64,000 nucleotides of DNA. Origin: Ailurus styani. Its lineage: Eukaryota; Chordata; Mammalia; Carnivora; Ailuridae. The stretch's first letter is position 1, and each line of letters begins with the position of its first letter. Both the position numbers and the translations under genes were made by a program. Location: assembly GCA_002007465.1 (NCBI GenBank), contig LNAC01000108.1, forward strand, positions 2,158,135 through 2,222,134. The letters run 5' to 3'. The notes beneath the pieces were generated by a model. It did no database searches, was not told where the DNA came from, and saw only the letters and a list, made by a program, of their open reading frames with translations. Shown here piece by piece: positions 1 through 10,900 of this stretch.

Positions 1-1553
1 AGCAAGCATTCGATTCATCATGCTCTCCTATCCTCTGCATAGTGACCATAATGCTCCAGGTGGTGGCCGCTCTGCCACCTAGAGTCTCAGAGGGAAAGGC
101 CAAGGACCCAGATGATTTGTAATGAACCGACAGCCTGAACAAACAGTAGAGTTTTGTGGTGGGCCCCTGACACCCTGGGGTTGTTTGTTACCATGACATG
201 TTCCGGCCAATCCTCACTGACATAGATGGATGGTGGTACGGAAGACTCCATTCATCCATCATCCAGCAACATTGAATGAGTGCGTCCTAGAGCCAATGGC
301 CTGGGGATGCCATAGAGACACAGCCAAGCGAGGACCCTGCCCTCCTCACAGGGGGCCCAGGCATTAAAGAAGCACTTTCTCAGTTGTGTGTCTAACAAGA
401 ATTGAGATGCATGATCTAAGGAGAATGTGAGGAGCAACGAGGCACTTCACGTGGGGAATCAGGAAGACTCCTGGGGGCAAGAGATGCTAAAGCTGGGCGA
501 TCAGGCTCTAGGGGGAGGGAGACAGGGGGGTAGGGGAGCAAGCATGTTGTTGGGTGTGGGAACAGCATGTGTGACCTCCCCAAGGTCCCAGGGAGAACCC
601 TACTCCCCTGCTAGGAGATGGAGAGGAAATGTCTACTCCGGGGGACGTACCCTTGTCCTTCCATCCCCCTGCCCCACTAGCGTCCAGGGAGCAGGAGACA
701 CTCCTGTGCCCCCTGCCCCACTAGCGTCCAGGAAGCAGGAGACACTCCTGTGTTTGGGAGACTGAGTGAGCCATTCAGCCCTTTCTCCAAAGGAATCTGA
801 GTCTGGACATGGAAAGAAAGAGGATGTTGTTTGTCCTTCCCTCAAACCTCGGTGGTGTGTTTGCGAGGTGGCCCAGGGCTGGGGGGGCAGGTCATAGAGA
901 GGAGGGTGAAGGGGCGGACATGCCTCGGGTTCTGTTAAGCCCCGTAACCATGGTGAGGATTTTAAAACATGATCATATTTGTGTTTTCAAACGTCCTTTA
1001 GGAAGGAGAAGGGATTGGAGGCATCAGGAGTGTAAGCACAGAGAACATCGGGGGGCCGAGGCAGGCGGGCATCTGTCCAGGCAAGAGAGTGTGGGGACAT
1101 GGGCTGGGGGAGGCCACGGGGCTGGGAGGGGTATTAGGAGGTATGGTCAACAGGACTCGTTGGTGGATGGGGTGTAGAACTGGGACAGAGGGGAGCCCCG
1201 AAAACACAGGTTCAATGCAGGGGGCTCATCTTGAAAGGCCAGCCGGCTCTTCTATCCACACCGCCTTCTCTAAGTACTAAAGTTGGTGTTTTGGTCTCCA
1301 TTTGTCTAATTCTGGTGGGAGGAGAAGGATGCCATTTATCGGGTGTTCCTAAGCCTCATGTGTCCAAAAAAGCATACTGTTAAAAAATGTAAAAAGGAAA
1401 TGGTTATATATGGTGTAATGTCAGAGAGTTTTTGCAAAATGCTTGGTTTTGGATCTAGTGCTCAGTGTCCCTGATGCTCCACATAAGATACCCCATGGAG
1501 TGCCAAGGGTACTTTCTCACAGTATGACAGGCCACGATAAAAGGCCCTGAGTT
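1..1553. other. Intergenic sequence, no gene seen
   Basis: GC-rich unique sequence downstream of GRIK3. It contains a 44-bp tandem duplication (666-753) and otherwise only short overlapping ORFs without codon-like character. Confidence 0.6.
666..753. repeat. 44-bp tandem duplication
   Basis: Two adjacent copies beginning CCCCTGCCCCACTAGCGTCC (666-709 and 710-753) differ at a G/A after GTCCAGG and at the last base. Confidence 0.9.
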
Positions 1554-1746
1554 GGGGCGCCTGGGTGGCTCAGTTGGTTAAGTGTCTGCCTTCGGCTCAG
1601 GTCATGATCCCGGGGTCCTGGGATCGAGCCCCGCATCCAGCTCCTTGCTTAGTGCGGAGATTGCTTCTCCCTCTGCCGCTGTCTGCCGCTCCCCCTGCTT
1701 GTGCTCTCTCTCTCTCTGTCAAATCAATAAATAAAATCTTTAAAAA
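1554..1746 (+). mobile_element. Carnivore tRNA-Lys SINE (SINEC)
   Basis: It has the head GCGCCTGGGTGGCTCAGTTGG (tRNA-derived A-box region), a B-box-like GGGATCGAGCC, a CT-rich body and the tail AATAAATAAAATCTTT. The flanking repeat AAGGCCCTGAGTT (1541-1553) and AAGTGCCTGAGTG (1747-1759) match at 10 of 13 positions. Confidence 0.93.
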
Positions 1747-2309
1747 AAGTGCCTGAGTGTTCTGGGGCCACACATGTCACAGTCTGCCATTCACTCCCAC
1801 ATGACCTTAGACTAAGCACCTAAACTAAAGGGTGGGATGTGGACTTGGAGTCACACAAACCTGGGGTTGCAGTGTGACTTCCCTATGTTCTGTGTGATCT
1901 TAGAAAAATCACTCAACCCCTCTTAGCCTCAGTTTCTCTATCAAATGAGAGTAACAAGAATTCTTCAGTGGCATCAGCTAGCACTTTGTGGTGCTAGGCG
2001 TGCCCCAGAATGGGTGGTGACCTTCACCGCTGGTACCAGAGGGGTCAGATGGATGGAGGTAACCCAGAGACATGGGCCGAAGACCACCCTAGAAGCTCCA
2101 GAAATGGGCTTGTCTTCCCTTCCCCTCTCGTTTCTCTTCCTTATCTGCTTAACATCCTTTCAAAAACACAGGCCACCACCCTCCCCAGAGGCACAGAATA
2201 TGTTCCACAGAGAAAGATCAACCTTCAACTCAGTGTTTCAGGCTTATTCTGTGCCAACCTGTCTTGGCGTTTTGACACCTCCAGATCGAACCTCTTTATT
2301 TCATTGCGG

Positions 2310-2660
2310 AATTGTGGGTTTTTCTCATAAAGTGTTTACTGGGTATGTAAAATATAATCACAGCTTTATGAATATGAACTAGATTATTTTAATGATTGCA
2401 GGTAATTTAAAACTTAAGGGCAATCACATTTCCCAGCCATCTTCTGGTGCTTTAAAAGCACGAGCGAGTGGTTCTGAAGAGCCGTGGTCTCGCACGCCTG
2501 CTTCTCGGCAGCATCCCGGCTCCAGCCCCGTGTAACAGTTATCTGATTATTGTAATTGATGACATTAGGAATAAGGAATGCGCACGGAATAATACCGGCG
2601 CCTGTCATGCCAGAGTGGTTTTATTCATTGTCAGAGAAGTTCATAAAGTTGAAAGAAGGG
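2310..2660. promoter_or_regulatory. Candidate conserved non-coding element
   Basis: A unique block with GTTATCTGATTATTGTAATT, GATGACATTAGGAATAAGG and two GGAAT TEAD-like cores. It is called from composition only. Confidence 0.3.
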
Positions 2661-3099
2661 TCCACGTGGGCCAGGGCAGCACAAAGCAGGTTTCATCCTT
2701 TCTTAATTTGTAAACAAGATGATTAATTCCTGAAGCCCGCTTCAAAGGACAAGTGAAGGAAGCCCCTCGCCGCCCCTCCCTCCTGCTTTGCAGCCCTCTG
2801 GGAGTTCCTGCCTGTCCCCCAACATCTACAGGAAGCTTCTGCCCTGCTTGCCCACAGCCCGCTCCGGGGCCCCTGCCTTCCTTTGTCCCAAGAGCCCCAA
2901 CTTCTGTGCTCCTTGTCTTTGATGCTGCTGTCCCTCTCTCCCTTGGGGTTCCTTCTCCCCGGTTTGGCTGCGGCACCAGCACCTTTTCGGTCTGACTGCT
3001 AATAACAGACACAGGGATCTGGAAGCTCTAGAACCCCAGGCTCTCTTTTTCAGGGGGTAACCGTAATTGCCATAGATATCTGCTGACCACTGTAGAGTT

Positions 3100-3330
3100 A
3101 AATGAGTACCCATCATTTACTGAATGTTGCAGCATGCTAGCGTGGTATTTAAGGGCATGTGGATCACTCAGTGTAGTGTTCCGCAGCCACCTTGTGGTGA
3201 AGATTTTACTGTGCCCATTTTACAGCTAAGGAAACTGAGGCTCAGGGAGGCTAACTTACTCGACTTAGAAAGGACGCTTTAGTTGGTGGCTGTGATGAGA
3301 TTCAAACCCAGCTTTCTCTGGCTCTTACTT
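3100..3330 (-). mobile_element. MIR element
   Basis: CCCATTTTACAGCTAAGGAA, ACTGAGGCTCAGGGAGG and GATTCAAACCCAGC in the order expected for a reversed MIR. Confidence 0.75.
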
Positions 3331-6300
3331 GCTCTAAGTAGCTTTTCCTTAGAGGGGTGAGAGAGTTGAGGGGGAGGGGATGGGCATGTAGGAAGATGGG
3401 GTACAGGGCTATAGAAGAATGGGGATTTGGAGGCACTTCTAACAGTTTATGGCTTTTCTGGGAACTGGGAGGCAGGTGCTTGGCTGAGAAAGAGAGAAGG
3501 AGTTCGTTGAATGATGGACTAGAGATTTGCGGAGAGCAGAGCCATTCTATAAGAGGGGTGGGTGGGAGAGTTTCTTGATCAGAAGCACAGAGAAGGAGTT
3601 GAGAGTGGAGGTGAGGGAGATGCCTAGGAAAGAGGGGAGAGGCCAGGCCCTGTGGCTCTATGTGGCGGCTTGCGGCCGTGCCAGTAGCCACAGGGACGGA
3701 GAGGGGGTGGACAGCAGTGAGGAGACCAGATGTCGGGCCCACTTGTGTTCCTTACCCTGAGAGTGGTGGGAGCGAGAGTCACATGGGTCCAGCCTGTTGA
3801 CTCTAGGGGACCGTACCCCGGCTGCTCCCACACTCCCCCCACACCAGCCTCCCTGATCCACCCAGAGCCCTGTTCTGCAGGGTGACTGCAGACTCCAAGC
3901 TTGGGGACACTGTTAAGGTAGGACGATTTTCCTCTCATTCCTGCTAATTTGCTGCTTCTGCTTAAGCTCATAAAAAGTTTCCTAGCAAAACCATTCCGGC
4001 CTGAGTTCCTGCTGGAGCCTGCTGAGCTGCTGTAATTAAGCTTTGATTAGCCAGCTATAAATTCCCTTTCGGAAGCCAGCATTGCCCTTGGAGGGCCTCA
4101 GCAGAGCGATCAGTGCATGCCCGCCCTAGAACTTGGGTCAGGTTGCCCAGCATCAGTGGTCAGTGAGAAGGGGGCCGGGGATGGAGGCGGGGGGCGTTCT
4201 GCAGGGGCTGAAATGGGAAAGTTCAGGGGAAAGACCTAGGCCTACCGGGTGCCTCCCAGAAGTGGGAGAGTGACGGGCCGTGGGGTTCCAGGAGCCAAGG
4301 ATGGCGACTCCAAACAAGAGGCCCTGGCCAAATATATTTTTCTACCATCACAAGCTTGTTGCAAAGTCGGTTTTATGGATGCACTAAACCTGCCTTTTAA
4401 ATTATCGTCAAGTGTAATAAAACGGTAGAAAACCGTCAATTTTCCTGAGAATGTGAGTAAAGTGAGAGTTAGTTACATGTCGGCGTGGGAGCCGCAGTCC
4501 AGCTGTGTCTATGATCAGAAATAAGCCCTGAAAGCTTTGTGGAAACAGCTGTTTTGGGAGAGAGCAGCCAGGCTTAGACTTTATTCTGTGCGGTGAGGAG
4601 GTGGAGAACTGAGGTCCTGCATGTCTGTACACTTGCTGAAGCCAAAGAGGTGGGGGGGGAGGGGATCGGAATGTTCCCCAGCCAAGGTCGCTACCTCCCA
4701 CCAACCCCAGCCCACCAACTTCCAGCTCAGAGCCAAGAAGGTCTAAGGTAGTCTGACGGCATGACGGGGAACGGGCGGGGTGGGGGGCTGCATTCAGCCA
4801 CTGGTTTGGGGACCAAACCTGAACCAAACCAGACCAACCCCCTGATGTGCAGCATTTAACAAGTTCCACGGTATAAATACCCCCAATTTCAAAACACCAA
4901 CGTGATGCCACTGAACTCAGAATTGGGAAGAGAGGCTCAGCCACATACCATTATGCAGTTATTTCCAGATTCGGTACATGCAAATAAGCTCAAGGTCATA
5001 GATAATGGGAAAGTAATGAAGGCATGGCGAGTGTTGAGCATTGATTACCTTTGTTCATAATATCGTTTATTTAGTTGTTAGTTTATATCATTCAATTTTT
5101 GATAAGGGCTGGTTTTAACTGCAGGCTTAAAAAATTTGTGCAAGATTAGCTATGAGCCCTGAGCGGCAGCCTGAGCCCACTGCTGCACGGGTCTAGGAGC
5201 GTCCGGCTGGATCACAAAGTCTCCAGGCCAGGCCACCTCCGTCTTGGGTCTTGGTTTGCTCACTGTTGGATCCCTGCCACTGAGCTCAATGTTCAGCGCC
5301 CAATAAATGATTCTAGAATTTATGAATAACAGGTGGCAGGAAATGTTCCTTGCAATGTGTTTTGTGGTGGCAGGACTGATGCAAATCCAAACAGCTCTTC
5401 TCTGCCCGGGACCCCACCAGCCACCCCCTCCTCTGCCCCCACACGCACATCCTTGGCTGGGGTCGGCTCCCCTCAGGGCAGCTAATGCTACGAAAAGAGA
5501 AAGGACTTTGAAGCCAGATCACCGGAGCTCAAGTCCTGGCCCCCAGCTCCTCCCTGCTGTATGACCTTGAGCAGGTCAACTTAATTTCCCCAAGACACAT
5601 CAGGTAAACAAAAATAGTATCTTCTTCCGTCAACGAATATTTATGGAGCACATACTAGGTGCCAGGCACTGCCGTAAACGCTGCAGGCTCTCAGAAGAAC
5701 AGAGCAAAAGGAAAGGCAGACGCACACACTTAGCAACCATTTACAAAAAAGCATCATAAATTGTGATCACTCTGTGGAGGGAAAGGAAATGGTTTATGAG
5801 AGAATGTTGGGGAGCGTGACATGGAGGTGGTCAGGAACCTCTAGTGAGGAAACACCACGCAGGATGCTAGGAGCTTGTCCAATGGCAAAGGAGTGGAAGA
5901 ATGTTCCAGGCAGAGGGAACATCAAAGACGCAGATGGGCCAGACTGGTCGGGAGGTCTACATCCGTGACGTGGATGCCTGGCATACAGTAAGAGCTCAGT
6001 AAATGTGCCTTCCTTTCCCTCCTCCCCTCTTCTGATTCTCAGTGGGTCCAAGAGGACAGGACAGTGACTGTCCGGGGTGAGAGGCGCCAGTCTTGTCTGC
6101 TGGGCGCCAGCTAGAAGGGCAAGGGAGGGATGCTGAACCTCTGAGGACAGGACCCATGGCGTGGATCCCAGGCATCTCTCCAGGGAGGGGCTTGGGCTTC
6201 AGACCCAGAGAGCACTCACTGCCGGCTTACAGAGTCTGGGCAGGGATCTGAGGGTGGGATTTGGAAGGGGGCTCTTGTCGAGAGCATTCACATGTCTGCG

Positions 6301-6550
6301 TAGTCTCCAGACCAAGAACGCAACCTGTTTGCTTGTATTCTGTGGACCCCCCCAAACCAACAACTGATCCCATTTCCTTCTGCTTTGGCCTGGAGCCAAA
6401 TTCTTTCTAGTAACTTCTGGTTTGTATTTTCTATCCCAACCCTGATGCTCTGAATTTGCCTGTTCTCATTTCTCTTTCCCTCAATGTTCATTTAATGTGT
6501 GTATTGTTTCAAGCTGTCTTAGATTCTTAACTTGAATGTGGTGGGAGAGT

Positions 6551-6660
6551 TAGGGTAGGGAAGGAAGGATGGAAGGAAGGAAGGGAGGGAGGGAGGGAAG
6601 GAGGGAGGGAAAGGGGAAGGAGAAGAGAGAGAGACAGAAAGAGGGAAAGATTGAAAAATG
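6551..6660. repeat. Polypurine (GGAA/GGGA)n tract
   Basis: About 110 bp of almost uninterrupted purines on the plus strand, built from GGAA, GGGA and GA units. Confidence 0.9.
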
Positions 6661-6804
6661 GAGACATGCAGACCCTACATTGTAATGTTCAGTGTGCCTT
6701 GAAGACACTGCAGGGTGTGGCAGTTAGGGCTGCCCCATACCCACAGGACCACCCCCGTGCCTCCCCAGTCTGGCTCAGCATTCCTATACCAGCAGCAGAT
6801 TCTT

Positions 6805-7008
6805 TTTTTTTTTTTTAAGATTTTATTTATTTAGTTGAGAGAGAGAGAGAGTGAGAGAGTGAGCGCACAAGCAAGGAGAGGGGCAGAGGCAGAAGGAGAA
6901 GCAGGCTCCCCGCTGAGCAGGGAGCCCGATGTGGGGCCCGATCCCAGGACCCTGGGCTCATAACCTGACCCATAGACACTTAACCAACTGAGCCAGCCAG
7001 GTGCCCCC
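6805..7008 (-). mobile_element. Carnivore tRNA-Lys SINE (SINEC)
   Basis: It is reverse-oriented: a poly-T/AAGATTTTATTTATTTA start and a GAGCCAGCCAGGTGCCCC end. The target-site duplication AGCAGCAGATTCTT (6791-6804) against AGCAGCAGACTCTT (7009-7022) has one mismatch. Confidence 0.94.
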
Positions 7009-7229
7009 AGCAGCAGACTCTTGAGCACACTGGCCATTCCCGGTGCCAGGAGTAGGTGGGTAGTCTGGGCTGGGCATGGGCGCGGAAACCTCTGCAGTCC
7101 CGTCCCTGCCTGCTCTGTGCCCCGTGGCACCACTGAGATGCTGTGGGCAAAGCCAGCCCAGCAGCCTTGGCCTGCTAAAGCAGCCACTGGGCATAACTGG
7201 GCCCTGCCTGTTGTGCTGGCTGCCTGGTC

Positions 7230-7269
7230 CCCTGCTCACCTCCTGGACTCAACCACCATCTCCTGGACA
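7230..7269. repeat. 20-bp tandem duplication
   Basis: CTCCTGGACTCAACCACCAT is followed directly by a copy with two changes. Confidence 0.85.
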
Positions 7270-7454
7270 CAACCACCACCCCACCACCTTGACCTCAAGC
7301 CCAAGTCCTGGCCTTGTGGTCCTGCACAGACCCCAATCCTGAGGGCTGTGTCCTGGGTGCACCATGCACCGCCCTCCCTGAGGATCTCCTTTGCTAGAGA
7401 TCTGTAAACCTTAGGGCTCTCAGCCAATCTCCCACCTCCCATAGTAGGTGAATA

Positions 7455-7935
7455 ATGGCTTCTCAGGGATGGCCGTGCCCTAATCCCTAAACCCGTGAAG
7501 GTTACCTTGTATGACCAAGTCAGCTCTGTGGATGTGATCGAGTTAAGGGTGTTGAGTTAGGGATATTATCTTGGCTTCTCTGGTTGGGCCCGAAGTAATC
7601 ACTGTGGTCCTTATAAGATGGAGACAGGAGGAGTCAGTATCGGACAGGAGGGGATGATGCCAGAGCGAAGGGACATAGAGGAAGGGTTTGAGGAGGCCCC
7701 GATGCTGAAGACGGAGGAAGGGGACACAGGCTGAAAGGTGTGGATGGCCTCTGGAAGCTGGAAAAGGCAAGGAAATCAATTCCCTCCTAGAGCGGGCAGA
7801 CGGAACCATCCCCGCTGACACCTTGACTTTGGCCCCGTGAAACTCATGTCCACTTCTGGCCTCCAGATCTGTAAGAAAATGCAGTTGGTATTTTAAAGAC
7901 CCTAAGTTCATTTTAACAGGAATAGGAAACTCATA
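7455..7935 (+). mobile_element. MLT1-like MaLR LTR relic
   Basis: It resembles old MaLR-type solo LTRs: CCTAATCCCTAAACCCGTGA, GGTCCTTATAAGATGGAGAC, GAAGCTGGAAAAGGCAAGGA, CACCTTGACTTTGGCCCCGT, GCCTCCAGATCTGTAAGA. No internal viral genes. The family is assigned by resemblance only. Confidence 0.6.
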
Positions 7936-10900
7936 GAACCTGAGACACAGCCAGCATCTCACTGCCCCCTCTGGCCTCTGAGCCAGACATGCCAAGGCTC
8001 CCCTCCAACAGCTGGGCTCTGAGGGGCCCATGTAAGCTCTCCCTTCTAGGCCCCTCCACCAAGTCTGCCTGCTCAAGAGTCACTTCTGATCTCCGATCCT
8101 TGAAGCTCTTCTCTGACATCATACCCCCCAAAACACACCTCTGATCTCTACCTCCTGAGGTCTACTTCCAAACTCTGACTTGCCCCTCATGCCAGCTTCT
8201 TACCCCAACATCTGGTCTTCGGGGCAGACCTCCAGCCTCTCACATCCTGCTCTCACCTGGGGCCTCCCTGACCTTGACCTCGCCCAGGTGTCCGGTGGGC
8301 CAGCATGGGCAGAGCCTTGTGTGTGGATGGCTCTCAACCCTTTCTGTGAGGGTTGAGGGGTGGAGGGGTGGTGACTTCTGGTGACCTCTGCCTTCCCCAG
8401 GTCAGTATATGTCCAGTACCTGCCATCCACGTAAGACAAGAGCAAGTGGCCCGAGGGGGACATGTTGGGCCTTTTCACCAACCAGGAGAAAAGAAGTGGC
8501 TTATTTTGACTCTATAATGAATTCAACCATGTGGTCAGTATTGAGTTGAATTGACCTGAATAATCTAATAATAACCAAAGCTACAGTATATCGAGGAACC
8601 AACAGGTCTGACGTGGCAGTTACATTTTTCATCTAATTCCCGTAGTCACCTCTGGGAGAAGTGCTGCTATTTCTCTTGTATTGCAGGTGGGAAGATGAGG
8701 TTCAGAGAGGTCATGGGACTTGCGCAAGGACACACAGCTAGAACATGGAAGAGCCAGGATTTGAATGACCTCAGGGTGGCCCAGGGCCCACATTCGTAAC
8801 CCCACTCAACTATTTCCGCTCGTGTGAGCCTCAGTTTCCCCAGCTGTAGAAAGGGGATAATGACAGTACCAACCAGCCTCACGGCCTGGCATGGTGGTTC
8901 CTGGAATTTCTCCAGGCTCTTGAAGCCACAGGGGATGAGGGCGATGCTCTCTTGGTCTTCGATGCCAGGCCCCAGCCTGGGCTGGGCACTGATGGCCTCT
9001 GTGTCCCCAGGGACCCCACTGGCCTTGCCCGGAACATGGTGCTCCCAGGGAGCAGCTGCTCATTTCCCACAGCCTCCTGTGGGTTTTCTTTCAAGAGTCT
9101 CTCTGCCCCAGGACAATGTTCCCTGTGAGATGCCGTTTGTCTCAGCACGGAGGAGCGGGGCTGCCTGCAGAACTCGAGCCGGCCCACTAAATCCCTGAGC
9201 ACTAACTGTTCTCTGCACTCCCACTGCCTCTGCACTTCTCAGAAATGCTTTTTAAGGGGCACATCCGCGCTTGTCTCCCTAGGGCCAACAGGCCCGGGAG
9301 TACTCGTTGTCCACACTCGCAGGCATCCTGAGATGCGGCGGCGACTCCTTGGTCCTGGGAGATGCAAGTGAGTGCTTAGGGCAGCGGTCTTGGGGGGAGG
9401 GGGGTCAGGGATGAGATCAGGTAGGGGTCTCTGCTAATAAGCTGACCTCTGTGGGGACTGAAGGGCCCCACCTTGCCAAAATGCTCCCCCAATCCCAGTC
9501 TGATCCAGTGTTTTCATCCCCTTCCCCCTCACATTAGTGCCCTTACAGTAAAGGGCTTTGCTCCAGAAGGCAAGTCAGAATACGAATGGGGTATCTAAAA
9601 TGGGTCAGATGAGCAAAGCAGGACCTGGCTCCTTTTGGGTCCTCCCAGGACTGGAAAGGCCCTGAGTCCCATCAAGGGTGGCACTGAGGCAGGGTCCAGA
9701 GCCCTGGCTTAGAGTCAGAAGCCACCCAAGCCTAACCAGAGTCTGCCTCCCCCCAGCCGGTGACTTGGCCCAGCACCTTCCTGCTGGCCTCCCGTCTCAC
9801 AGGGAGCCAGAGATGGAATCCATCTCAAAGAGCGTGTGGGAGAATGTACATCTCGTGCTTAACACTGTGCCTGTCTCCAGCCGCAGGCTGACACCCTGCA
9901 GCCTCTGGCCCAGGGCCCCCGGGTCATCTTCTGCCGGGACAGCCCAGCCCAGGACAGAGTGGCCTGTCTGCCCCTGCTCATCTCTCCTGGCTCCAGCCCC
10001 AGCTCGGGCTGCTTTCCCTGTAGCACAGGGGTTCTGCAGCCTTCCCAACCCTCTTCTGAGCTTGCGGCTCACCCCTCCGTCCTCCTGCCTGGTCCTGGCT
10101 CGCAGGCCTGCACCCAACACCCCCCCTTGCCCTTGGCCTTCAGGTCCCGACTCACTGCTGGGTCCCCAGCATCTCATGGTGCCTATACCTCTCACCCCAG
10201 GATTTGGGGGGGTGGAATTCACATTCTACCTGCTGAGGAGGCCCAGGAGTGCCCGACCACTGCTTTTCTCAGAGACTCCTCGAGCATCGGAGCTGGAGAG
10301 GACACCGGTGCCCCTAGACCAGCAGGCTCAACCCTCTCATTGTCAGAGGGGCACGCTGGGGGCCTGGACAGGACAGGGACTCTCCCCAGGCCCTGCAAAG
10401 TGCCAGGACATGGCCTGGATCCCCTGCCTCCTCTGTTTACAGGCAGGTGTGGTTCAGGGGTTAGACAGGCAGACGGCGTGGTTCAGGTTCAGAGGGACCT
10501 GGGACTCCAGAGGAACTGCCTGGAGAATGAAGGGGTCTAGTGACACTTTGGGGGCCCTGCCTCCCATGATGAGCTTTCCTGGCAATCTCAGTAAGAAACT
10601 CTGCCTTCATTATTCCAGTTAGCCTCCAAGGAAATAAAAATATTTCACTCCTTTGACATGGTTTTTGTGCTATTTCACTTTTACAACCATTCCCTTTTAA
10701 GTGCATTTAGTTTTAAGCTCCTCAAATCCTTTTTAAGGACATGGGGATAAGTCTGCCATGAATGAAGCAATAAATAGAAAAACCTGAAGGGTTGTGAGTT
10801 TCCTTTTCTTCCCTGCTTTGCCCCCTTGCTTTTCCCAAAGCTCAACCAAGTGCCCCGACCCCCACCAGTTCTGGGCCAATACCCCCAGACAGGGGATCAA

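Larger units (their letters stand above)
1750..6790. other. Intergenic sequence with relic repeats and AT-rich blocks
   Basis: No supportable gene. It holds MIR relics (1835-1960, 3100-3330, 5500-5640), an old L2-like segment (5630-6000), AT-rich unique blocks at 2310-2660, 3990-4090 and 4300-4500, and a purine tract (6551-6660). Confidence 0.6.

Noticed and set aside
1554..1640. tRNA-like sequence at the head of the SINE copies
   Set aside because: The A- and B-box-like parts belong to tRNA-Lys-derived SINEs with AT-rich tails and target duplications; they are not tRNA genes.
4408..4944. 178-codon minus-strand open frame
   Set aside because: No domain, splice context or composition suggesting coding; part overlaps the AT-rich block at 4300-4500.
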